A DNA stretch of 64,000 bases from Promethearchaeota archaeon (lineage in GTDB: Archaea > Asgardarchaeota > Thorarchaeia > Thorarchaeales > Thorarchaeaceae): contig WJMJ01000078.1 in assembly GCA_014728035.1 (NCBI GenBank), positions 62,001 to 126,000 of the forward strand, written 5' to 3'. Of this stretch, positions 25,597-33,431 are shown one piece after another (within the stretch, counting starts at the first letter, position 1; every line of letters begins with the position of its first letter). Below the pieces are notes generated by a model. That model saw only the letters and a list, made by a program, of their open reading frames with translations. It did no database searches and was not told where the DNA came from. Made by a program: the position numbers and the translations under genes.

Positions 25597-26232
25597 CTAA
25601 TCCTCATTAAAGAGTGTCATTACTGCTGCCATAGAGATTTCTCGTGCTAGATTAGCCTCATCACTAGAACCAATTACTATGACATCTCCATTTTCCGGTC
25701 TAAGACTCTCTCGAATTAGCAGTGCTTCAGCTTCATACTCAAGTACAACTTTGAAATCATCAGGAGGCATCACCAACAGCCCATCATTGAAAAGCAGAGT
25801 TGTTGCTCCTGCTTTGCCATATCCGCCTTGGATTATCGCTTCATCCCGTTGTCGGATTCCATCAGTAACTTGACCTGCCTTTCCTTTCACTATGTTCGCA
25901 TATGCCTTTTCAAGTACTACAAGATTAGGAATTTCCAAGAATAGTCCAAAAGGGACATCACTCACAATAGCATCGAATAGTTTCTGACCGGACTCGGTTA
26001 GTTTCTGACCCTGTTTGCCCTCAGCAGTGATATAGTCACTTTCTGAGAGTCTTTTGAGAAGTGTTCTTGCACTGCCTTCACCTATTGACAGATTGCTGCA
26101 TAGTTCATATCTTCCAAGTGGTTGCTGACGGCCAATCATTATCAAAGCAACTGCTACATGGTACGGACGGAAAGATGGTGCCACACGTCCATCAGCAGGT
26201 TCTGCAATATTGTTGATCTCGTGAATCCACAA
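25597..26232 (-). CDS. HTH protein of DUF4443 type
   Basis: The 211-residue protein starts with a winged-helix (about 20-70, with LGRYELCSNLSIGEGSARTLLKRLSESDYI). A C-terminal alpha/beta domain follows (about 85-205) with NLVVLEKAYANIVKGKAGQVTDGIRQRDEAI and GDVIVIGSSDEANLAREISMAAVMTL. That pattern fits the archaeal DUF4443 family, which is thought to be transcriptional. TTG at 26232 is used because GGAGTG lies 9 nt upstream. It is 2 nt upstream of the XPF gene on the same strand, and the pair is probably one operon. The regulatory target is unknown. Confidence 0.65.
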   Translation of the reverse strand: MWIHEINNIAEPADGRVAPSFRPYHVAVALIMIGRQQPLGRYELCSNLSIGEGSARTLLKRLSESDYITAEGKQGQKLTESGQKLFDAIVSDVPFGLFLEIPNLVVLEKAYANIVKGKAGQVTDGIRQRDEAIIQGGYGKAGATTLLFNDGLLVMPPDDFKVVLEYEAEALLIRESLRPENGDVIVIGSSDEANLAREISMAAVMTLFNED

Positions 26233-26250
26233 TGTGTTTACACTCCAATT

Positions 26251-26859
26251 TTATTTTCTCTCCTCTGCTTTTGATTCTTCGCAATCACAGTCTGGTAGGT
26301 CTTTCGAATCAAACCAAATATAATCACTCATTTGCTCTCTTATTGTTTCGTCAACTATGGGAACTCCCAAGGCAAAAATTACTGTATTTGACATAACATG
26401 AACCATCATGAAGAATAGACCTGTCAGAAGTGTGACGTGATATGGAATAGAAAAGGCATATGCATAGCCTGCATTTGTAATGAGGTCGAAAAGCATTGTT
26501 AACAAAGCACCACTTACTCCTAATTCGATCACTCTTACTCTTCGCGACGTTCTCGCGGTTATATTTCGACCAAGTATTGATCCAGACATTGAAATAAACA
26601 TCCAAGCTACAACTTGAGAAAACCAAATCGGGGGAATAAATGCACCCCACGGATTGATACTGCCATATATTATAGACATGATAATAGTACTCCAAGCTGC
26701 CATTTGGAATCCAAATAGATATGCAGTTATGAAGAGGATTACAGTTCCAAATTCTACATTGGGAATACCCACTAATGTATAATTTCCAACAATTGCCAAT
26801 GCGGTCATTATTGAAGCAATGGAGACCCACCTACTACGAGACAAATTCTCTTTCTTCAT
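26251..26859 (-). CDS. ECF transporter S-component-like membrane protein
   Basis: The 202-residue protein has about six membrane segments and the N-terminal pattern of ECF substrate-binding (S) components (ALAIVGNYTLVGIPNVEFGTVILFITAYLFG, then a GSINPWG loop). The tail is cysteine-rich (DLPDCDCEE). ATG at 26859 is chosen over a TTG at 26877 because GGAG lies 8 nt upstream. It is third in an operon after a DUF4430 protein and a membrane-anchored protein. S components bind vitamins at the membrane and share an energising module encoded elsewhere. Pairing with DUF4430 suggests cobalamin or a related corrinoid, which is an inference. Confidence 0.7.
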   Translation of the reverse strand: MKKENLSRSRWVSIASIMTALAIVGNYTLVGIPNVEFGTVILFITAYLFGFQMAAWSTIIMSIIYGSINPWGAFIPPIWFSQVVAWMFISMSGSILGRNITARTSRRVRVIELGVSGALLTMLFDLITNAGYAYAFSIPYHVTLLTGLFFMMVHVMSNTVIFALGVPIVDETIREQMSDYIWFDSKDLPDCDCEESKAEERK

Positions 26860-26882
26860 ATGCAGGTCTCCATTCAAAACAC

Positions 26883-27617
26883 CTATTTCTTCTTGAATAG
26901 TGCTATAAAAGCTACGAGTGTTATAATTGCAATAGAAGTAATTCCTAGAACTACCAACATATTTGTAGTAGTAATGGAATGTAATTCAAATTCTAGGACA
27001 AATGGCGTACCAAACGAGTAGCTTGTTTTTGCATATACAAGAACTCCAGTTGTCAAGTCATATGACAATTCTGTTTCTTGTGGTTCTCCAAACGTGGGTT
27101 CATCTTGAACATAAGTAAAGGTGATACAATTGTATTCTTTTCCGGATACTTCTACAATTTCATAACTTGATGTCATTGTGCCATTCATGAAATTCCCTGG
27201 AATTCGTTCAGCAGAAGCATATGCACTCGAGTTGAGATTTGCGATGCTAGTCTCATCAGTTTCAATAATCAGACCAGGTAAGAAGGATTCTAATCCCCAC
27301 ACCCCCAAAACAAAATCTTTTGCGATAGCAGTATCATTTGCATCAAGAGATACATTTCCAATTGTTAGTCTACCTTGAACATCTTCATGTATTTGTTGAA
27401 TTGAAAATGTAATCAAACTGTTTGGTTCTGCAATCCATGCTGTTGTTCCAACCCAGAAGAGACCAAATGCCGTATCTGGGCTATCAATTAACCTCCATGC
27501 AATCTCAGGGCTGTTAATCAAATCCGGAGAGGGTATTCCATAGTGTTCATTTTGATATGCAGTTCCCGCGAGAATAACACTCGTGACAACAAGTAGTGTT
27601 AATAGTCTTGCATTCAT
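26883..27617 (-). CDS. Secreted membrane-anchored protein, unknown
   Basis: The 244-residue protein has an N-terminal signal segment (LLTLLVVTSVILAGTAY), an extracytoplasmic beta-rich region with several N-x-S/T sites, and a C-terminal membrane segment (MLVVLGITSIAIITLVAFIALF) before a KKK tail. I recognise no family. Its start overlaps the DUF4430 gene stop by 4 nt (ATGA), and it precedes the S-component gene by about 24 nt, so it belongs to the same operon. A role as an accessory lipoprotein-like or surface receptor for the transported substrate is plausible but not shown. Confidence 0.6.
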   Translation of the reverse strand: MNARLLTLLVVTSVILAGTAYQNEHYGIPSPDLINSPEIAWRLIDSPDTAFGLFWVGTTAWIAEPNSLITFSIQQIHEDVQGRLTIGNVSLDANDTAIAKDFVLGVWGLESFLPGLIIETDETSIANLNSSAYASAERIPGNFMNGTMTSSYEIVEVSGKEYNCITFTYVQDEPTFGEPQETELSYDLTTGVLVYAKTSYSFGTPFVLEFELHSITTTNMLVVLGITSIAIITLVAFIALFKKK

Positions 27618-28099
27618 TCTTTATACCTTCTTGAAATAATCAGTAAAAATCCCACCCCGATTGCGCCTATAACTACAATGCCAACAAGTAGAGATGGATC
27701 CGTGGAATCTGTTGTTGGAGCATTATAGGATACAAGCTTCCATTCAACTGTATCATAGTCATCAAGAATATACTTGTTAGCTGCTATGGATCCATATTCA
27801 CCATTAATCCAATATTGCCACCACTTTCCTTCTTGACTACTTTGTGAAACTCCATCAATTGCAGTTACAAATACAAGATTACCTTCCCATTCATACTCAA
27901 CTGGCAGAACAGATTCTGTTAGATTTAACACGGTATCTGAAGACAAGTCATTGAAAGTTCTAAGAGTCCCATTACCAAAATCGACCTGCAGTGTTATTCC
28001 CAATGCAGCTTGATTGTACTCGGATGCAGATATACTAGTAGAAACTGATGTCGGACATAGAAGTAAAACAACAACCAGTAGATGCAATATCTTTTTCAT
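27614..28099 (-). CDS. DUF4430 (transcobalamin-like C-terminal) secreted protein
   Basis: The 161-residue protein has an N-terminal signal segment and a C-terminal membrane anchor (LLVGIVVIGAIGVGFLLII). Between them lies a single DUF4430 domain, with the hallmark pattern VTAIDGVSQSSQEGKWWQYWINGEY and IAANKYILDDYDTVEWKL near residues 75-125. DUF4430 is related to the C-terminal domain of transcobalamin and is often encoded beside ECF S components. It is the first gene of the three-gene operon. ATG at 28099 has a GGAGAT site 8 nt upstream. The ligand is probably a corrinoid or another cofactor, by context only. Confidence 0.78.
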   Translation of the reverse strand: MKKILHLLVVVLLLCPTSVSTSISASEYNQAALGITLQVDFGNGTLRTFNDLSSDTVLNLTESVLPVEYEWEGNLVFVTAIDGVSQSSQEGKWWQYWINGEYGSIAANKYILDDYDTVEWKLVSYNAPTTDSTDPSLLVGIVVIGAIGVGFLLIISRRYKE

Positions 28100-28328
28100 T
28101 GACGTATCTCCATAGGATAGGATAACCTGTCCTACAACAACCCCCTCTTAAATCTGACTAAAGACCTATTCTCAATTTACAAAATCCAGCTATGAACTGA
28201 AGAAGTACAGAAACCGCCCGCAACTCCATAGGAAGATAAGATTATTTCATTATTTAAAGTAGAAAATGAGTACTAGGTAGTAGATCCAGTTATTCTTCTT
28301 GAAACTGATTTGAACTGTAATCAAGACA

Positions 28329-28490
28329 GTGACATCTGATATCGTGAATCAGCTGGGCAGAGAACTCTGCAAGGGGACCTAGCCCGTAAATAGGGCTATT
28401 AGAACGAACGAACGCGGTTTGACGCAAGTCGCTAATCGCAGTTTGTTACATGGGAGGGGTGCCCAGACAATTAAACACGTCAGATGTCAT
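28329..28490 (+). ncRNA. Structured RNA candidate of unassigned family
   Basis: A 10-bp perfect closing stem (TGACATCTGA at 28330-28339 with TCAGATGTCA at 28480-28489) encloses several more helices. These are CTGGGCA/TGCCCAG (28353-28359 with 28460-28466), TAGCCC/GGGCTA (28380-28385 with 28393-28398), and a composite hairpin AACGAAC-GCGGTT (28407-28419) with AATCGC-A-GTTTGTT (28434-28447) capped by GAC-GCAA-GTC, a GNRA tetraloop. G-U pairs (28417 with 28436, 28410 with 28444) and the GNRA loop hold only on the plus strand. A second pairing, GCAGAG/CTCTGC (28357-28370), competes with the CTGGGCA helix. A TATA-like TATTTAAAG lies at 28251. The RNA ends about 170 nt before thymidylate kinase, so it may be independent or a 5' leader. 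I found no RNase P, SRP, 5S or known riboswitch core. Confidence 0.6.
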
Positions 28491-28550
28491 GTCATTAGCA
28501 AATTTCTTCAGTCCCCTGAAGTCCTCTCTCACATATATTATCCGTCACAG

Positions 28551-28560
28551 TTGCTTAAAT
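28551..28560 (+). promoter_or_regulatory. TATA-like promoter of thymidylate kinase gene
   Basis: GCTTAAATAT is TATA-like and lies about 100 nt upstream of the tmk start, with a predicted transcription start near 28585. If used, the structured RNA upstream would be a separate transcript. Confidence 0.4.
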
Positions 28561-28661
28561 ATTGTTTGATGCGCGTTATTTCTGACTTCACACCTAAATA
28601 CACAATATCGCATACTAGAGATTCATCTAAGACTAACCGAAGGACTAATACGTAGATACCT

Positions 28662-29336
28662 ATGCATCAAAAAATCATTGGCGGGCGAACACTTGTGGCT
28701 CAAAGAGAAAAGAAATACCCAGGACACCTTTTTGTTTTAGAAGGAATAGATGGTGCTGGTAAGACTGAAGTCTGTCATCATGTAGCTGGGCATTTATTGG
28801 AAAAAGGACTAGACGTGATAATATTACGAGAGCCCACAGATGAAAGTAAATGGGGAAAAAGAATACGTCAAAAATCTCAGAGAGGTGAATTAACCCCCTC
28901 TGAAGAACTAGAACTATTCATCAGGGATAGAGACTGGAATATTCAAAATCGATTACTTCCCGCAATGGAGAAGGGACAAATTGTTCTCATGGATCGCTAC
29001 TTTTTTGCCACAGGAGCGTACCAAAGTACTAGCACAGGAATACATTGGTCTGAAATTCTAAAGCGAAATCGTGAAGAAATAAATGCACTCGAACCGGACA
29101 TAATCTTCATTCTTGATATACCAGCCGAACAAGGTCTCTGCCGAGTAATGGGAAGGGGTTGTGAAACAAACCAGCAATTTGAAAAACTGGATCGGCTTGT
29201 TCAAGTTCGCCAAAGGTATCTTGAAATGGCAGAAAGAGATACAGGCAACTATTTTCTTATTGATGCCACACTGCCATTGGAGAAAGTAGTGGATTCAGTT
29301 CAAAATGTCATTCTTTCATTTATAAATATTCAATAA
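28662..29336 (+). CDS. tmk: Thymidylate kinase
   Basis: The 224-residue enzyme phosphorylates dTMP to dTDP. Key features are the P-loop GIDGAGKT at residues 28-35, REPTDES near 66-72 (an Arg-Glu-Pro switch), the DRY motif (LMDRYFF near 110), and a GRGCETNQQFEKLD LID region near 164. The first 20 residues are longer than usual and may be untranslated. A start closer to the fold cannot be excluded, since there is no Shine-Dalgarno at 28662. It stands between the unassigned RNA and a longin-like gene. Its role is DNA-precursor synthesis. Confidence 0.88.
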   Translation: MHQKIIGGRTLVAQREKKYPGHLFVLEGIDGAGKTEVCHHVAGHLLEKGLDVIILREPTDESKWGKRIRQKSQRGELTPSEELELFIRDRDWNIQNRLLPAMEKGQIVLMDRYFFATGAYQSTSTGIHWSEILKRNREEINALEPDIIFILDIPAEQGLCRVMGRGCETNQQFEKLDRLVQVRQRYLEMAERDTGNYFLIDATLPLEKVVDSVQNVILSFINIQ

Positions 29337-29464
29337 TTTTAGGGATATTAAAAAATCCGCGGAAAGTATAGTGACAAGCTTTTTTAGTAACTCGGCAAAC
29401 ATCGCTATAGAATAGGTTGTACTTTCGTACAAGTTCAACTGAAGGGACCTGGAGAAAAACAAGA

Positions 29465-30604
29465 ATGCCTGTTGCATTAGTGCTTATCGATTGGGATTCA
29501 AAAGTCGGAGCTGTATTGAAGGCAAAGGTTCCCGCTGATTTTGCAGACTATTACAGGGAAGACCTCAACACGGAAATTATGAGAATTTTCACTTCACACG
29601 CTATGGGTGATGCAACTGCAGGATTTTCATCATTGAGTGTTAGAATCGGTGGAGAAGAATACGCTGTTGCCTCGTACTATACCGGAATTGTTAGAGAAGA
29701 AGAGCAATATTGTATCTCATTGATGTTAAACACTTCAGAAGATCCAAAATCCTATGAGGCTGCTATTACATCAATAGTGTCTCATCTCACAAATTCAGTT
29801 GCAACAATGACTGATAGTGAAGTACAAGAAGAACTTGAGAACACTTACAGACGAATCATTCGTCTTGCTGGAATGACTGACGAATCCCGTCTGGCAAGGC
29901 TGTTCGCTGATGAATTAGCAAGAGCTGTATTTCCAAAATTATGGAAGGGCGGCATCTCAAAGGAGGACTTGGAAGAATGGCTAAAGATGGTCACTGGACT
30001 TCCAAGTGTTAGTGTAGATTCTATACTTGCACCCTTTGAAGAACTTGGTCTCGTAAAAACCGAATGGGTTGATGAGATTGGTCGTACTTGTGTATTCATG
30101 ATTAAAGACCTTGAAGTATTCAGGGCACCTCCATTACTTGCCATGGAAGCAGCAGGTAAAGTTCTAGACCCAGAATTATCTGCAGAGTATAAGATGGAAG
30201 TACTGGAATTTCTACGGGAATGGAAGAAGACGCCTGAAGATACCGTATCCATAGCTGAGATTCTAGCAGATCCAGATTGTTATGACACTTTGAGTGAACT
30301 GAGAAGACGACCTCAGAACATGGTAGAATTAGAAGCAACTTTGGGAATTCCACCAAAAGAGCTAAAAGAGGCAGTTCAGACTTTGAAAAAATACAGAGTT
30401 GTTTCTGAACGTAGAAGAGAAGATGCATCAGGTGAAACAGACAAATGGATTTTCCTTCTAAACGACATTCGAGTTCGTTTGTTCTTCCCAGAATATTTCT
30501 TAGCTTCTCTACCACAAGATCTGGAAGAAAACCCGGAAGATACCAAACTTAGAGAACTAATTCATCACCATCTACGACTTCTTCGAGATAATTTCCCAAG
30601 ATAA
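29465..30604 (+). CDS. Longin/profilin-like N-terminal domain fused to winged-helix domains
   Basis: The 379-residue protein starts with an alpha/beta domain (about 1-120) of longin-like strand order (MPVALVLIDWDSKVGAVLKAKVP and EEYAVASYYTGIVREEEQYCISLML). A helical linker follows, then winged-helix-like units around 140-240 and 265-340 (YDTLSELRRRPQNMVELEATLGIPPKELKEAVQTLKKYRVVSERRR). ATG at 29465 has GGAG upstream and is chosen over a TTG at 29417. Asgard genomes are known for longin-domain proteins. Fusion to HTH units suggests a regulatory adaptor. It is transcribed alone. I could not match the C-terminus to a known family. Confidence 0.6.
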   Translation: MPVALVLIDWDSKVGAVLKAKVPADFADYYREDLNTEIMRIFTSHAMGDATAGFSSLSVRIGGEEYAVASYYTGIVREEEQYCISLMLNTSEDPKSYEAAITSIVSHLTNSVATMTDSEVQEELENTYRRIIRLAGMTDESRLARLFADELARAVFPKLWKGGISKEDLEEWLKMVTGLPSVSVDSILAPFEELGLVKTEWVDEIGRTCVFMIKDLEVFRAPPLLAMEAAGKVLDPELSAEYKMEVLEFLREWKKTPEDTVSIAEILADPDCYDTLSELRRRPQNMVELEATLGIPPKELKEAVQTLKKYRVVSERRREDASGETDKWIFLLNDIRVRLFFPEYFLASLPQDLEENPEDTKLRELIHHHLRLLRDNFPR

Positions 30605-30800
30605 ACAAAGAGGCCGTTCTAATTATGGATGGCCTGTTCGTATTTTCTCGCAACAGCGGAATATACAGAGTTAATTTGCGGATTTCTCATATTGGTTAAC
30701 ATATTATTGTGATATTCGCATTACTATACTGTCTTTTTTCGGTATTCGCAGAGTTATGAGAGCCCCTTTCACTTCAAAGACACTAGAAAGCTTCTTATGC

Positions 30801-31095
30801 GGAAAAGTACACACTGTAATTGCCTTCGAGTACCCGATACTCGTGTACGGCCCCGTCTTGAACTCGCATTCACAACATTAACGGTCCCAAGAAACGAGTT
30901 CTAGCATTGGTCCCAAATAATGCAGGTCCCCCTTGCAAATACTTGCGCATAATATGTGTTTTCCGTACACGGTGAACGGGTTTCCGGACGCGGATGGTTC
31001 GCATCTGCGAGCCAATCCGGTCCCATTTGGATGAATAATCAGGATTGCTCGATACGCATTCGTTCTCGGGCCCATTGGGCCCATTTCTCTTTTCA
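30801..31095 (+). ncRNA. Second structured RNA candidate, ending in a terminator-like hairpin
   Basis: The roughly 500-nt gap between genes (30605-31104) holds many stems that fit the plus strand. They are GTGTACGG (30843-30850) with CCGTACAC (30963-30970); GAACTCG (30860-30866) with CGAGTTC (30895-30901); GCATT/AATGC (30904-30923); CGCGGATG/CATCTGCG (30989-31009, one G-U); GAGC-C-AATCC with GGATTGCTC (31009-31050); and GGGCCC/GGGCCC (31068-31082) followed by a T-rich tail. GGTCCC occurs four times in loop positions (30883, 30909, 30925, 31019). An 88-residue minus-strand reading frame overlaps it but has no support. The family is unknown. The length would suit an RNase P or SRP RNA, but their conserved motifs are absent. 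Confidence 0.5.
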
Positions 31096-31104
31096 AAGAA
31101 TAAG

Positions 31105-31506
31105 TTAGGGAGAATCGAAGCTGAAACCATCTCCAAAGAATTGAGTATTGATTAGATCATTTTCTTCTTCGGTAAGCAGCTCTACCATATCAATTGCCAT
31201 GTTTGCCTCCTGTCTGAATCCAAGAATCTCATATATCCAAACAAGTTTCAACCAAGCCTCTCGGATATTTTCATCTATTTCCACAGATGTCAATAAGGCG
31301 TCTTCTGCTGCTTCGAGTTCACCTTCTTCTAGCAAGTGCTTTCCAAATTCGTACCAAATGTATGCAAATTCTGGAGACTGTCGAGTCATTTGCACAAATG
31401 CATCTTGATCGTTAATTGAATGGGGTTCGTTCAATTTCTGTGTACGTGGAACGAATGGGGAAAATTCATCTTCAAATCCAATTGGTTTTTGTCTAGCTTT
31501 ACTCAT
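31105..31506 (-). CDS. Small TPR protein
   Basis: The 133-residue protein has a TPR-like pair of helical units in its second half (FAYIWYEFGKHLLEEGELEAAEDALLTSVEIDENIREAWLKLVWIYEILGFRQEANMAIDMV). ATG at 31506 is used because GGATG lies 7 nt upstream. A TTTAAA element 25-30 nt further upstream on the minus strand acts as TATA, so the mRNA has almost no leader. The N-terminus is polar, without motif. TPR proteins are protein-interaction adaptors. There is no partner clue nearby. Confidence 0.65.
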   Translation of the reverse strand: MSKARQKPIGFEDEFSPFVPRTQKLNEPHSINDQDAFVQMTRQSPEFAYIWYEFGKHLLEEGELEAAEDALLTSVEIDENIREAWLKLVWIYEILGFRQEANMAIDMVELLTEEENDLINTQFFGDGFSFDSP

Positions 31507-31737
31507 AGTGAAGCATCCGAATATATCGAGGTTTAAAGACAATTATCAATTGGCCTTTAATCAAAAAACATATCTCCTTTGTTAGATTTACATCTATGGT
31601 ACAATGGGGACTCCACGAAAGTATAGGAGAAATATAAAGTTCCAGAAACAACAAAAGACGACCTATAGAGCATATTTGATATCAAGTTTGCCAAATCATT
31701 ACACTTTTTGGTTATGAAATAGTTATTACGGGCTTAA

Positions 31738-32370
31738 ATGGGGATATTGAAATCGTATGATATGAAAACTTCCTGTCTCCGAGTGATAAGAAATCAGAGT
31801 GATAATTGGGAGTATTCCCGGCCTTATGCAAATGCCTCAACTGGGAAGTTATACGAATCTGCTTCAAACCAATCATTACAGTTATCATTACGAGAAGTAG
31901 TTTTGTATGAGTTAGCCCTCAGACAGGACGAGCGAGTCATGGATATATGTGAAAAGCTATTTGACTCTGCAGATATAGATGAGTGGCTATTGGGTCTGCG
32001 TATTTTGTCTGTAATAGGAACAGAACCAGCAATGGACCGATTGGTCCAAATCTATACGGATGCAGATGTTCACGGACGAAAGCTGGCGCTAGATATCATA
32101 GCTTCAAGTGTGTCTGCTGACTTTGCTCAACCCTTTAGCATAATGGTAAGAGAATTTATTGGTTCTGAATCAATTGACGTTTCAACATGGACTTCGGTGG
32201 CAATAGCTACTCTTTACCATGTATGCAAGAGAAAAGGAATCAACGTGGAATTCTTAGGAGACCCAAACTTTCGCCCATCCATTACAGGTTTTGAAGTGAG
32301 CTCAACAAAAGAACAGTCTACTGATCGATTAAAGAAAACACGATTGGTGGCAATTTCAAAAGAGAACTAA
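31738..32370 (+). CDS. Helical HEAT-like hypothetical protein
   Basis: The 210-residue protein is mainly helical. It has HEAT- or adaptin-like repeats (REVVLYELALRQDERVMDICEKLFDSADIDEWLLGLRILSVIGTEPAMDRLVQIY, DADVHGRKLALDIIASSVSADFAQPF). No catalytic motif is visible and I do not recognise a family. The start is ATG 31738. The stop overlaps the convergent GNAT gene by 4 nt. A scaffolding role is a guess based on the repeat pattern. Confidence 0.5.
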   Translation: MGILKSYDMKTSCLRVIRNQSDNWEYSRPYANASTGKLYESASNQSLQLSLREVVLYELALRQDERVMDICEKLFDSADIDEWLLGLRILSVIGTEPAMDRLVQIYTDADVHGRKLALDIIASSVSADFAQPFSIMVREFIGSESIDVSTWTSVAIATLYHVCKRKGINVEFLGDPNFRPSITGFEVSSTKEQSTDRLKKTRLVAISKEN

Positions 32371-33311
32371 TTCTCTAACAGATCCAACTCATATCGAATG
32401 CGTCTGTATCGCTCAGTATATCCTAGTTTAAGATATAGCTGACGAGCAGCTTCTTCATCATCAATTACTACAAGGTCAGAACGGGAATACCCTTTCGTTT
32501 TTGCTCTATTCAGCAATTCCAGCAAAATAGCAAGACCATAGCCTTTTCGACGATGAGTTCCCTTTGTGCCAACACCATCAATAATCAGACGGGCATCATC
32601 TTTTGTTGAAGATGCCAACTTGGTACCTAATACATATACAACAGGTTTACCATCAACGTAGCCAAAAAGTGCAAAGTCCGAAACAAATCGATCTGATGTA
32701 CTAAATTTCATTAGTGTTTCAGATGTTACAGGGTTGTATCCAATTTTATCACTAAATATCTCATTTTGAAGATCAGCCCATATTGAGCCATCTTCAGAGG
32801 GATGAATTTCGCGAATAGTCAATTCCGGGGGTGTTGCTCTTACTGGTATTGCACCAATATCAAAGTTGGACATCTTAATCCAGGCCTTGACTGGTTCCAT
32901 ACCTCGTTTCTCTGCAAATTCTATTGCAGAAGGCCTGAAATCCGGGATATAGCTCACGACTTTCTGTGCTCTTTGGGATTTTGCTTTTCTAATGAGCTCA
33001 TTAAAGATAGTGGACCCCACACCTAGTTTTCTAAAATCCGGATGCACTTTCAGTGCTATGCGAGAAACTGGCGATTCCTGTTCAATTGATTTGAATACCG
33101 TGCCATATCCTACATAACCAGCTCCTGATATTCGTACTAGAATGACATTGTCTTCAACATCTACTCCGGGAGTTTGGTATCCAGCTCGATAGTATTCGCC
33201 ATCAAGATCTACGTGATCAGGATTATCTCTGGAACTCACAGCATTGTATATTCGAGCTATTTCGTCACAATGGTCAAGTTTTCCAGGTTCAATACTGATA
33301 TCTGAATTCAA
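32367..33311 (-). CDS. Tandem GNAT acetyltransferase
   Basis: The 314-residue protein has two GNAT domains. The first has the acetyl-CoA pyrophosphate loop in VHPDFRKLGVGSTIFNELI (R/Q-x-x-G-x-G/A pattern) near residue 95. The second repeats it as TKGTHRRKGYGLAILLELLNRAKTKGY near 255, and ends with AARQLYLKLGYTERYRRIRYELD. Such double GNATs resemble MshD-like and other small-molecule or protein N-acetyltransferases. TTG at 33311 has GAGGGAT upstream. The substrate is unknown. Confidence 0.78.
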   Translation of the reverse strand: MNSDISIEPGKLDHCDEIARIYNAVSSRDNPDHVDLDGEYYRAGYQTPGVDVEDNVILVRISGAGYVGYGTVFKSIEQESPVSRIALKVHPDFRKLGVGSTIFNELIRKAKSQRAQKVVSYIPDFRPSAIEFAEKRGMEPVKAWIKMSNFDIGAIPVRATPPELTIREIHPSEDGSIWADLQNEIFSDKIGYNPVTSETLMKFSTSDRFVSDFALFGYVDGKPVVYVLGTKLASSTKDDARLIIDGVGTKGTHRRKGYGLAILLELLNRAKTKGYSRSDLVVIDDEEAARQLYLKLGYTERYRRIRYELDLLEN

Positions 33312-33431
33312 TAATATCCCTCACAATTACATTTTATAGTACAGTAGATATAAACCACCCATATATCTTGTATAATTGTATTAGGTCATCTATACATATA
33401 ATGATTGATTCAATTGTAGCAAAATAATCTG

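Noticed and set aside
28329..28490. RNase P RNA, SRP RNA or a cobalamin riboswitch
   Set aside because: The conserved GAAAG/ACAGAA segments, the SRP GGAAG...AGCAGC core and B12-box sequence are all missing. The G-U pairs favour the plus strand, whereas the nearby uptake operon is on the minus strand.
30801..31095. SRP 7S RNA or RNase P RNA by size
   Set aside because: The length fits but the conserved core motifs are not present on either strand.
30870..31136. 88-residue minus-strand reading frame
   Set aside because: It begins inside the tail of the TPR gene, resembles no protein, and overlaps many RNA stems that favour the plus strand.
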